Assembly (NCBI GenBank): GCA_013154225.1
Contig: JAADCW010000013.1
Location: forward strand, 1-8,489
DNA length: 8,489 nt
Direction of reading: 5' to 3'
Source of the DNA: Chloroflexota bacterium
Lineage (GTDB): Bacteria; Chloroflexota; Anaerolineae; Anaerolineales; DRMV01
Shown here: positions 1 through 6,825 of the stretch, in pieces
Numbering within the stretch: position 1 is the first letter of the stretch
Layout: each line of letters opens with the position of its first letter
Notes under the pieces: generated by a model
Told to the model about the DNA's origin: nothing
The model's database searches: none
Seen by the model: only the letters and a program-made list of their open reading frames with translations
Program-made: the position numbers and the translations under genes

Positions 1-819
1 CTGAGTTTGGGCGTGCAATCAGCCCATCCAGACGACCTGCGCCTGCTGGAACGTGGGCACGACTACGCCACGGTCATCCGTGCAGTGACATGGGCACGCC
101 AGGCGGGCTTCCGCAATCTCAACCTGGATTTGATCTTTGGCCTGCCCCATCAGCCCCTCAGCCGTTGGCAACAATCGCTGGAACTGGTGTTGGGCCTACA
201 ACCTGAGCATCTTTCGCTTTATGCCCTCACCCTGGAACACGGCACCCCCTTAGCCCATTGGGTAGCCCAAGGTCTGCTTCCCCAACCCGACCCGGATTTG
301 GCCGCAGACATGTATCTTTGGGCTGATGAGCGTCTCAAACAGGCCGGTTTCCAACAGTACGAAATCTCCAATTGGGCCCGCCCGGGGATGGCTTGCCGCC
401 ACAACTTGCAGTATTGGCGCAATCTTCCCTATTTGGGCTTGGGCGCGGGTGCGCATGGCTATACGAACCAGACCCGCACCATCAACGTGCTCACCCCAGG
501 CGCTTACATCCGCCGTCTGGAAACCGCAACCGAGCCACGCGCCTTCCCCCGCTCGCCTGCCACAGTGGAAGCCCGCGCTCTCACCCTGGCCGACGAAATG
601 GCCGAAACCATGATGATGGGCCTGCGCCTGACCGAAGAGGGCGTAAGCCGCCGCACTTTTGCCCAACGCTTTGGCCGCGCGCTGGAAGCCGTCTATGGTC
701 CCACCATCGAGCGCCTCCAAAAGCAGGGCCTGCTGACCTGGTCGCCCGACCGCGAACGCCTGCGCCTGACCTCACGCGGCCGCCTTTTGGGCAACTGGGT
801 CTTTCGGGAATTCGTGTAA
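1..819 (+). CDS. hemW: HemW-like haem chaperone (radical SAM, coproporphyrinogen oxidase-like), 5' end missing
   Basis: The frame is open from base 1 and stops at TAA 817-819, giving 272 visible residues of a protein usually near 380. Seen: LSLGVQS at the very start, NLDLIFGLP at about residues 40-48, an EISNWARPG stretch from residue 121 followed by CRHNLQYW, then GLGAGAHGY. The C-terminal third looks like a HemN_C domain (MMMGLRL, later a winged-helix-like tail). These are hallmarks of the HemW/HemN family. The short form and the NW..PG..CRHN block point to HemW, which binds haem and passes it to respiratory enzymes, rather than the true oxygen-independent oxidase HemN. The CxxxCxxC cluster motif lies upstream of the window, so it cannot be checked. 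The next gene starts 13 nt after the stop, suggesting co-transcription. A TTG at position 7 is an internal codon, not a start. Confidence 0.93.
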   Translation: MSLGVQSAHPDDLRLLERGHDYATVIRAVTWARQAGFRNLNLDLIFGLPHQPLSRWQQSLELVLGLQPEHLSLYALTLEHGTPLAHWVAQGLLPQPDPDLAADMYLWADERLKQAGFQQYEISNWARPGMACRHNLQYWRNLPYLGLGAGAHGYTNQTRTINVLTPGAYIRRLETATEPRAFPRSPATVEARALTLADEMAETMMMGLRLTEEGVSRRTFAQRFGRALEAVYGPTIERLQKQGLLTWSPDRERLRLTSRGRLLGNWVFREFV

Positions 820-832
820 CCTGAGGAACGCC

Positions 833-2068
833 ATGCACACCGAACCCCGCCCCCATCGACGCGAAGCCTTCAGCCTGCTTGGACGCGGGTTGGCTGGGCT
901 CTTTTTCCTCGGCCTGGTCATCGCGGCCAGCGCCGCGCTGGTCCGTCATTTTCCCGGCGGCGAAAACCTCCGCTTCCCTTGGGAAGCCCTGCACGGCTTC
1001 ATTTATAAAGAGGAAAATCCCTACCGCACCCTTTCCTTTTTGTATGGCCGCGCGGCGCAAGACCACATTGCAGTGCCGCCCGAAATTTACCCCTTTCACA
1101 CCGCGTTGGTGTGGTTTGGCTTGCTGGGGCTGACCAAAACCTTTACCTTTGCCCGCACCTTGGCCTTGGTAGGCGCCATCCTCGCTTCGCTGGCCACCCT
1201 GGGCATTGCCGCACGCATGTTTGCCTGGCGGCCTGGCAAAGCCCTCACCCTGGCCCTGGCCGTGTTTGTGCTCACGTGGCATTTTGCGGCCCGCGCGATT
1301 TTGGCCGGCAACGTGGCCGCGCCGCTGACATGGTTGCTTCTGGCCATTTGGGCTTCCCTGCGGCGGGAACGCGACACCCTGGCCGGCGGCCTTTTGGCCC
1401 TGGCATTCATCCGCCCGGGGTTGATGGTTGGGGTGATCGTGTTTATCTTGCTGTGGGCGGTTTCGCGGCGACGGTGGAAAGTTTGGGGCGGCTTTTGGGG
1501 TGTGACCCTGGTGCTTATGGCGCTTTCCCTTTGGTTGCTGCCTTCATGGCCGCTGGACGCCGCCCGACTGGCCTTTCAAACCCGCGGCACGGCCATTTCC
1601 CCTCGGAGCTTGCTAAGCCAGGCCTTTCCTGGGGTGGGGCGCCAAATCGGTTGGTTGCTCGTGCTCTCGGTGGGTGGCCTGGTGGGCGCGGAATGGGCCG
1701 CGGCTTTTGGAAAACCCTCACACCACGCGCTCTGGACGGCTTCCCTCACCGTGTGGGGCGGCTTGCTCTTAGGCCCCCGCATTACGCCCAGCGACCAGGT
1801 GCTCCTGCTGGTGCCGCTGATGCTGGTTTGGGGCTATTGGCTCAGCCGCTGGAAAGCCTATGGCCGCCCCGCGGTGTGGCTAACAGCCGGCCTGCTGTGG
1901 CTGGTGCCCTGGCTGCTGGTAGGGCGCCATTGGCACCCAGGCACGACCACCCCCACCCTGACCAACGCTTTTCTGGCGCCTCTGATGGTGCTTCCTCTGC
2001 TTTATACGGTACGCTGGTGGGCCTCCCGCGCCCACGTGTTGCCTCCTGAGGAAGAAATGCTCTCATGA
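833..2068 (+). CDS. Multi-pass membrane protein, GT87 (DUF2029)-like glycosyltransferase
   Basis: A 411-residue integral membrane protein. ATG 833 is preceded by GAGGAA at 823-828. Hydropathy by eye gives a first membrane helix at about residues 18-37, a polar loop to about residue 88, then roughly eight to ten more helices and a short charged tail. The first loop carries NPYR (62-65) and, later, a PPEIYPF segment (82-88). This resembles the NPY...YPP signature of GT87 mannosyltransferases such as PimE, which transfer sugar from polyprenyl phosphate on the outer membrane face. A later AFIRPG segment matches the basic-residue-plus-Pro site after a helix in that family. The usual catalytic Asp about 16 residues before NPY appears to be N45 or L46 here. 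The stop overlaps the next start (ATGA 2065-2068), so translation is probably coupled. Substrate unknown; another GT-C family is possible. Confidence 0.72.
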   Translation: MHTEPRPHRREAFSLLGRGLAGLFFLGLVIAASAALVRHFPGGENLRFPWEALHGFIYKEENPYRTLSFLYGRAAQDHIAVPPEIYPFHTALVWFGLLGLTKTFTFARTLALVGAILASLATLGIAARMFAWRPGKALTLALAVFVLTWHFAARAILAGNVAAPLTWLLLAIWASLRRERDTLAGGLLALAFIRPGLMVGVIVFILLWAVSRRRWKVWGGFWGVTLVLMALSLWLLPSWPLDAARLAFQTRGTAISPRSLLSQAFPGVGRQIGWLLVLSVGGLVGAEWAAAFGKPSHHALWTASLTVWGGLLLGPRITPSDQVLLLVPLMLVWGYWLSRWKAYGRPAVWLTAGLLWLVPWLLVGRHWHPGTTTPTLTNAFLAPLMVLPLLYTVRWWASRAHVLPPEEEMLS

Positions 2069-3594
2069 AAACACGCACTGCCTGGCAACGATGGCTACCG
2101 TGGGCCCTGGTTGGGCTTATTTTCGTGGCCCGCGTGGTGCCAGGCCCCCGCACCATTGACGACGCCTTCATCACGTTTCGCTACGCCCGCAATTTGCTCA
2201 ACGGCTACGGGCTGGTGTTCAACCCTGGTGAGCACGTTTTAGGCACCACCACGCCTTTTTATGCGCTGTGGATGGCCTTTTTGGGGCTGTTCACCGGCGG
2301 GGGGCAGGCGCCCTTCCCCTGGTTGGCCCTGCTCACCAACGCCTTGGCCGACGCGCTCACCGCCTGGCTCATCATGCGGCTGGCCCGGCGGGTGGGATAC
2401 CCGCTGGCAGGCTACGCGTTTGCCGCGGCATGGGCCGTCGCGCCCTGGAGCGTAACGTTCGCCATTGGGGGCATGGAAACCAGCGTTTACATCCTCTGGC
2501 TCACCCTTACAGCAGTGGCGTATGCCGAAGGCCGCTTTGCCCTGGCCTTCTTTGCGGGCGGGCTCAGCCTGCTCACCCGTCCCGACGCGCTCATTTTGCT
2601 TTTGCCTTTGGGGGCCGATTATCTCTGGCGTCAGCGCAAGTCCGGCTGGAAAACATGGCTCCGGGACCTTTTGCCAGGAAGCGCGTTGGTTGCGGCCTGG
2701 GGGCTCTATGCCACAGCCTATTACGGCTCGCCCGTACCCCATTCGTTGGTTGCCAAACAACAGGTTTACCATTTAGCCCCCATAGAAGCTACCATCCGAC
2801 TGCTTCAGCACTACGCCTCGCCTTTCTTGCTTTACCACTGGCTTTCCCCTCGGTTTCTCATGGTGGGCTTGGTGCTGTGGGGCTTTCTCGCACTGGTGGG
2901 AGCCCGCGCGCTTTACCAGCGCGAGCCGCGGCTGTGGCCTTGGCTGGCCTTCCCGTGGCTTTATTTTGCCGCGTTTGCCGTGGCGCACCCCCTCATCTTC
3001 CGCTGGTATCTCACCCCGCCCTTGCCGCCTTACTTCTTCAGCATCCTGACCGGTGCGGTGGTGCTCTTACAGAAAATTCCTCAGCCCGTCTTCCGCCGCG
3101 CCGCGCTGGGGATTGCATTGTTCGCAGTACCCTTCCTCTCCCCTTTGGGCACGTGGCAACTGCACCCCGACCACGGCCTCGACCGCCCCGCGCCTGAAAT
3201 GGCCTGGTATAAACTGGAATTGCTCTACCACCGCGCGGCCGCGTTTTTGGAACCCCGCCTGCAGCCCGACCCATTGGTCTATACCGTTGCCGCGGCAGAT
3301 GTGGGCGTGCTCGGTTATGATACCCGCGCCCGCATTTTGGACCTGGCTGGCCTCAACAGCCCTGAAACCCTGGCCTATTTTCCCCTGCCTTCTTCGGCTT
3401 ACGTCATCAACTACGCCGTGCCTGCCGAAGCCATCCGCTCAGCCCAACCCGATTACATCGTGATTTTGGAAGTGTATGGCCGAGAAACGCTCTTGCAAGC
3501 GCCGTGGTTTTGGCAGGAATACACCCTCTTGGCCGACTTTCCTACCGATATTTACGGCAGTCGCGGGATGCTCATCTTTGGGAGAAAGCCATGA
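2065..3594 (+). CDS. GT-C fold membrane glycosyltransferase, AftB-like
   Basis: A 509-residue protein with an N-terminal helix (about 11-26), many further membrane helices and a soluble C-terminal domain from about residue 390. The first loop has TIDDAFITFRYARN (30-43) and VFNPGE (51-56). Further on come GMET (136-139), RPD (172-174) and a PHSLVAKQ stretch ending at Q232. This order (Asp pair, NPGE, GMET, RPD, AKQ) is that of a widespread GT-C group that includes the mycobacterial terminal arabinosyltransferase AftB, where the first-loop Asp is thought to act as the base on a decaprenyl-phosphate sugar donor. The C-terminal domain has D412-V-G-V-L-G-Y and DLAGLNSPE (426-434). The ATG overlaps the preceding stop and GGAAG lies 10 nt upstream. 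It is a paralogue of the gene at 5209. Donor and acceptor cannot be read from sequence; an arabinose donor should not be assumed. Confidence 0.8.
   Translation: MKTRTAWQRWLPWALVGLIFVARVVPGPRTIDDAFITFRYARNLLNGYGLVFNPGEHVLGTTTPFYALWMAFLGLFTGGGQAPFPWLALLTNALADALTAWLIMRLARRVGYPLAGYAFAAAWAVAPWSVTFAIGGMETSVYILWLTLTAVAYAEGRFALAFFAGGLSLLTRPDALILLLPLGADYLWRQRKSGWKTWLRDLLPGSALVAAWGLYATAYYGSPVPHSLVAKQQVYHLAPIEATIRLLQHYASPFLLYHWLSPRFLMVGLVLWGFLALVGARALYQREPRLWPWLAFPWLYFAAFAVAHPLIFRWYLTPPLPPYFFSILTGAVVLLQKIPQPVFRRAALGIALFAVPFLSPLGTWQLHPDHGLDRPAPEMAWYKLELLYHRAAAFLEPRLQPDPLVYTVAAADVGVLGYDTRARILDLAGLNSPETLAYFPLPSSAYVINYAVPAEAIRSAQPDYIVILEVYGRETLLQAPWFWQEYTLLADFPTDIYGSRGMLIFGRKP
3581..3584 (+). promoter_or_regulatory. 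Shine-Dalgarno site fixing the start at 3591
   Basis: GGAG lies 6 nt before ATG 3591 and inside the end of the preceding gene. It supports the ATGA-overlap start over an in-frame upstream codon at 3504, which would create an 87-nt overlap and has no comparable site. Confidence 0.75.
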
Positions 3595-5201
3595 AACTGA
3601 AAGACTTTGCCCTCTTGATGTTCCTTCAGTTCCTTGCGCTGTTTGCTGTGGCCATTTTTCAACACAGCCCAGGCTACATGGACGCCGATTACTACACCAT
3701 CATGGGGCAACAAGTGGCCCACGGCACCACGGCTGAGCCTTTTATCTGGAATTATTTGGACGACCCCCAAGGCGTACCTCATCCCGGGTTTGCCTACTGG
3801 CAACCCTTGGCCGCGTTCCTGGCCGCGTGGGGTATTCGGCTGATGCCTTCGGCCGCGCCCTTTTCCGCGGCCCGCATTCCCTTCATCCTTTTGGCCTTGC
3901 TGATTCCAGCCCTCACCGCGTGGCTGGCTTATACCCTCACCCGACGCCGCGATCTCGCCTTGTTCAGCGGCGGGCTGGCCATTGCCTCGGGGTTCTATTT
4001 TCCCTATCTGGCCGTGCCCGACACGTTTACCCCCCTAATGGTGCTGGGTGCGCTCTTCTTCATCATTGCCGGTTGGCCAGAAGCATGGCACTTGGACGAC
4101 ATCGTGCGCCCCTGGCGCTGGGCGCGCAAATTGCTTTCCCGTTCGCTGGCCAAACATGCGCCCTTCTTTTTGGGCGTCCTGGCCGGGTTGATGCACTTTG
4201 CCCGGGCAGAAGGCTTTTTGTGGCTGTTGGCCGCGTGGGGCGTGTTGGTGCTCCGACGGCGAAAGGTGCTCCGTTCTTACGTTTGGGTGCTCATCGGCTA
4301 TGGGGTGGTCATGTTCCCGTGGATGCTGCGCAATCTCTCGGTGTTTGGCACGCCCCTTTCGCCAGGGGGCTTGCGGACCCTTTGGCTCACCGACTACAAC
4401 GAACTTTACACCTACCCGGCTTCCCAACTCACGTTTGCCCACTGGTGGGCGTCGGGGCTCAAGGCCATTCTCACCGCTCGCTTGAAAGCCGCGGGCACCA
4501 ATTTGCTCACCGCGTGGACTGTGCAAGGCCAAATTCTCTGGCTCCCCTTTGTGCTTCTCGGCGCGTGGCACACCCGAAGCGACCGCCGTGTCAAAATCGG
4601 CTTGGGAATGTGGCTTGTGCTATGGGTGCTGATGAGCGCGGTCTTCCCCTTTGCCGGGGCCCGGGGGGGCTTCTTCCACGCGGGCGCGGCTTTGCAACCC
4701 CTCTTTTGGGCGTTGGCGCCCATCGGGTTTGCCATTGCCCTGCGCCCCCTGGCGCGCTGGCGGGGATGGCACCTGCCTCAAGCCCAGCAAGTGCTGGGAT
4801 GGGGCCTGGTCGCGGCCACGGTTTTGCTCACTGTCCTGGTCGTTCAGCGCCGCGTGATTGGCGACTTCCCCACCCATCCGGTCTGGGATAAACCCGCCCG
4901 TGCCTATGCGGAACTCGGCACTGGCCTGCACAACCTGGGCATTCCCAACGACGCGCTGATTTTGGTCAACAACCCGCCAGGTTTTACCCTCATCACCGGG
5001 TATCCTTCCCTGGCTGTGCCCAATGGCGATGCCGATGTGGTGGCCGAGGTCGCCCGACGCTATGGCGCGCGCTATTGGGCGCTGGAAAGCAACCATCCTA
5101 AACAGCAAAACCACTACTACTGCCATCCCACCACCGTGCCCGAACCGTGGAAGGTGCTCGGCAAGGTGGGATACACGCCTGTTTTCGTGCTGGAACACTG
5201 A
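3591..5201 (+). CDS. GT39/ArnT-like GT-C membrane glycosyltransferase with C-terminal soluble domain
   Basis: A 536-residue protein starting at ATG 3591, which overlaps the previous stop (ATGA). Membrane helix 1 is at about residues 6-23. The first extracytoplasmic loop contains GYMDADYY (28-35), with Asp 31 and Asp 33 as candidate catalytic acids. It continues with PFIWNYLDDP and then PHPGFAYWQPLAAFLAA, a pattern I associate with GT39-like proteins of Chloroflexota. RAEG (205-208) sits where the neighbouring paralogues have RP(D/E). About ten membrane segments end near residue 420. The last ~115 residues form a soluble domain with an ILVNNPPGF strand (457-465) and GARYWALESNHP, comparable in position but not in sequence to the domains of its neighbours. 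Likely role: transfer of a sugar from polyprenyl phosphate to a glycan, lipid or protein outside the membrane. Substrate unknown. Confidence 0.75.
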   Translation: MKLKDFALLMFLQFLALFAVAIFQHSPGYMDADYYTIMGQQVAHGTTAEPFIWNYLDDPQGVPHPGFAYWQPLAAFLAAWGIRLMPSAAPFSAARIPFILLALLIPALTAWLAYTLTRRRDLALFSGGLAIASGFYFPYLAVPDTFTPLMVLGALFFIIAGWPEAWHLDDIVRPWRWARKLLSRSLAKHAPFFLGVLAGLMHFARAEGFLWLLAAWGVLVLRRRKVLRSYVWVLIGYGVVMFPWMLRNLSVFGTPLSPGGLRTLWLTDYNELYTYPASQLTFAHWWASGLKAILTARLKAAGTNLLTAWTVQGQILWLPFVLLGAWHTRSDRRVKIGLGMWLVLWVLMSAVFPFAGARGGFFHAGAALQPLFWALAPIGFAIALRPLARWRGWHLPQAQQVLGWGLVAATVLLTVLVVQRRVIGDFPTHPVWDKPARAYAELGTGLHNLGIPNDALILVNNPPGFTLITGYPSLAVPNGDADVVAEVARRYGARYWALESNHPKQQNHYYCHPTTVPEPWKVLGKVGYTPVFVLEH

Positions 5202-5205
5202 GGTG
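5200..5205 (+). promoter_or_regulatory. Shine-Dalgarno-like site fixing the start at 5209
   Basis: GAGGTG overlaps the preceding TGA stop (5199-5201) and sits just before ATG 5209. It supports this start over an in-frame codon at 5023 that would add 62 residues of non-membrane, Pro/Thr/Arg-rich sequence overlapping the previous gene. An in-frame GTG at 5203 lies within the site and is less likely. Confidence 0.6.
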
Positions 5206-5208
5206 CCT

Positions 5209-6759
5209 ATGCCCTGGCCGCGCAAAGGTTTCATTTCCCAATGGGCTGAGCAACACCCTCACCTGACCGCGCTACTTGGCTTTGGTGTAATCGCCGCGGT
5301 GGGGCTGGGGGGCTATGTTTTCGCGGCGCAGCATCTCGCGGGGTGGGGTTTTCCCCTCGATGACGCCTGGATTCACCAAACGTACGCGTCGCACCTGGCG
5401 GCCTGGGGCACATGGGCCTATCGTGCCGGGCAACCTTCCGCGGGTGCAACCGCGCCTTTGTGGGTGCTCCTCCTGGCCCTGGGATATTTGTTGCGCGTTT
5501 CGCCTTTGGTGTGGAGCGCCCTTTTGGGCTGGCTGACCCTCACGGCTTTGGGCTGGGCAGGCTGGGCGCTTTGGCGGGTTTGGATGCCCCAATACCGGGG
5601 GTGGTGGCCCTGGCTTGCGGGGCTGGTTTTGGTCACCTCTTGGCATATGCTTTGGGCTGGCCTTTCAGGCATGGAAACCGCGCTGGCCGCGCTGGGGATG
5701 CTGGCACTCACCCTGGCAGGGCCGCTGGCCGTGCAAAAAAGCTCTGCCTGGGCTGGCGTGGTGGGCGCAGGGGTAGGGCTGATGGTATGGCTTCGGCCTG
5801 AAACCATGATTGTGCTGGCCTTGCTCGCGGCAGTGCCCTGGCTCGACGCCCTCAAAACACGCTCGCCCGCCGCTTACAAGCACGCGCTGCAACGCACCTT
5901 GGCTTTAGGCGCGGGGTTCGCCGCGCTGGTCGGGCCTTATTTGCTGTTCAACCTGCATCTGGCAGGCCGCATTTGGCCGAACACCTTTTACGCCAAACAA
6001 GCCGAGTATGCCGCCCTGCGCCAACAGCCGCTGGTCGTGCGCTGGATGCGGGTCGCCCTCCCGCTATTCGTGGGACCTGGCGTTGTGCTTCTGCCCCTGG
6101 GCTTTCTGCAAATGTGGCGTGATTTCCGCAATCGCGCCTGGGGGCGCCTGGTTGCACCGGTATGGGCTTGGGGGCACGTCACCCTCTACGCGCTGCGCCT
6201 GCCCGTGGCTTACCAACACGGCCGCTACGTCATGCCCGCGCTCGCGGTGCTGCTGTGGTACGGGCTTCGTGGGCTGGCATCGCTGTGGCAGTCTGCGGGC
6301 CAAGCCCCATTCCAACGCTGGCGGTGGATTCTCAGCCGTTCGGTCGGCATCCTGGTGATCCTGGTAAGCGCCGCATTCCTGGGGCTGGGAGCCCAAGCTT
6401 ACGCGCAGGATGTGGCTGTCATTGAAACCGAGATGGTGGCCACTGCGCAATGGATGGCCAACCATCTTCCTACGGGCACGCGAGTGGCCGCCCACGACAT
6501 TGGCGCGGTAGGCTATTTCACCGACTTCCCCCTGGTGGACCTCGCGGGGCTGGTCTCGCCCGAAGTCATCCCCTTTGTGCGCGATGAAGACGCCTTGCGG
6601 CAGTTTTTGGATCAGCAAGATGTGGACGTGCTGGTCGTATTCCCTGATTGGTACACCCACTTGACGCGCGGCCTTCCCGTGTTATACTTCAATCCCGAAG
6701 GCTGGGGGCCGCGTCTTGGGAGTACCCACATGACCGTGTATCGCTGGAAGCCGCACTAA
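5209..6759 (+). CDS. GT-C fold membrane glycosyltransferase, AftB-like paralogue
   Basis: A 516-residue membrane protein beginning 7 nt after the previous stop. Helix 1 is at about residues 20-40, and the following loop has PLDDAWIHQTYA (49-60). GMET is at 154-157, RPE at 196-198 and NTFYAKQ ends at Q264. The DD-to-GMET distance is 103 residues, against 104 in the protein at 2065. The C-terminal soluble domain (from about residue 410) has D430-I-G-A-V-G-Y and DLAGLVSPE (444-452), with the same 14-residue spacing between the two Asp residues as in that paralogue. These shared landmarks argue for an old tandem duplication. NTFYAK after a small-residue loop is a strong sign of the AftB-like GT-C group, which uses polyprenyl-phosphate sugar donors. 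Donor and acceptor are unknown. No convincing terminator follows; only a weak CCAG/CTGG pair without a T-run lies after the stop. Confidence 0.8.
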   Translation: MPWPRKGFISQWAEQHPHLTALLGFGVIAAVGLGGYVFAAQHLAGWGFPLDDAWIHQTYASHLAAWGTWAYRAGQPSAGATAPLWVLLLALGYLLRVSPLVWSALLGWLTLTALGWAGWALWRVWMPQYRGWWPWLAGLVLVTSWHMLWAGLSGMETALAALGMLALTLAGPLAVQKSSAWAGVVGAGVGLMVWLRPETMIVLALLAAVPWLDALKTRSPAAYKHALQRTLALGAGFAALVGPYLLFNLHLAGRIWPNTFYAKQAEYAALRQQPLVVRWMRVALPLFVGPGVVLLPLGFLQMWRDFRNRAWGRLVAPVWAWGHVTLYALRLPVAYQHGRYVMPALAVLLWYGLRGLASLWQSAGQAPFQRWRWILSRSVGILVILVSAAFLGLGAQAYAQDVAVIETEMVATAQWMANHLPTGTRVAAHDIGAVGYFTDFPLVDLAGLVSPEVIPFVRDEDALRQFLDQQDVDVLVVFPDWYTHLTRGLPVLYFNPEGWGPRLGSTHMTVYRWKPH

Positions 6760-6780
6760 ACCAGCCCCAGCCTGGCCCAA

Positions 6781-6803
6781 TTCAAAACCGTTGCATTTTT
6801 GAA
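6781..6803. repeat. Inverted repeat upstream of the response-regulator promoter
   Basis: TTCAAAA (6781-6787) and its exact reverse complement TTTTGAA (6797-6803) are separated by 9 nt. The flanks AA on the left and ATT on the right extend the symmetry if one extra A is allowed. If transcription starts near 6823, the repeat covers roughly -43 to -21, where a -35 element or an activator site would lie. It may be an operator, possibly for the regulator itself, but chance symmetry in AT-rich DNA is also plausible. Confidence 0.4.
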
Positions 6804-6806
6804 ATT

Positions 6807-6825
6807 ATGTTATACTTTATGACAT
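6807..6825. repeat. Imperfect palindrome over the -10 element and start codon
   Basis: ATGTTATA (6807-6814) and TATGACAT (6818-6825) are reverse complements at 7 of 8 positions, around a 3-nt centre. The palindrome contains most of the -10 hexamer and the first two bases of the start codon. A protein bound here would block RNA polymerase directly. Most of it lies upstream of the predicted transcription start, so it would act as DNA and not as an RNA hairpin. Confidence 0.4.
6811..6816 (+). promoter_or_regulatory. -10 element of a probable leaderless promoter
   Basis: TATACT matches TATAAT at five of six positions. It ends 7 nt before ATG 6824, so transcription would begin at or next to the start codon. 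No Shine-Dalgarno-like sequence precedes this ATG, unlike the other genes here, whose starts follow purine-rich sites. The surrounding 6781-6823 stretch is about three-quarters A+T in an otherwise GC-rich window. No good -35 lies at 16-18 nt; TTGCAT at 6791-6796 gives a spacer of only 14. This is the arrangement of leaderless genes, where a -10 alone sits just upstream of the ATG. Confidence 0.65.

Noticed and set aside
581..1282. 233-codon open frame on the - strand overlapping hemW and the GT87-like gene
   Set aside because: It lies antisense to two well-supported genes, its product is low-complexity Gly/Gln/Arg/Lys-rich with no family signature, and long antisense frames are expected in GC-rich coding DNA.
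3827..4891. 354-codon + frame inside the GT39-like gene
   Set aside because: The translation is Arg/Pro/His/Gly-rich with no membrane segments or motifs. It is an out-of-frame shadow of a gene with clear family features. The same applies to the 312-codon frame at 1111-2049 and the 309-codon frame at 2268-3197.
5023..5208. N-terminal extension of the last glycosyltransferase to position 5023
   Set aside because: The added 62 residues overlap the preceding gene, lack membrane or signal character, and ATG 5209 has a Shine-Dalgarno-like site right after the previous stop.
6760..6780. Possible terminator after the glycosyltransferase operon
   Set aside because: Only a 4-bp CCAG/CTGG pairing is seen, with no run of T after it. 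The AT-rich inverted repeat at 6781-6803 is also too weak to call an intrinsic terminator.
6791..6816. Conventional -35/-10 promoter TTGCAT-N14-TATACT
   Set aside because: A 14-nt spacer is shorter than the usual 16-18 and TTGCAT is a weak -35 match. The -10 alone next to the ATG is the better reading.
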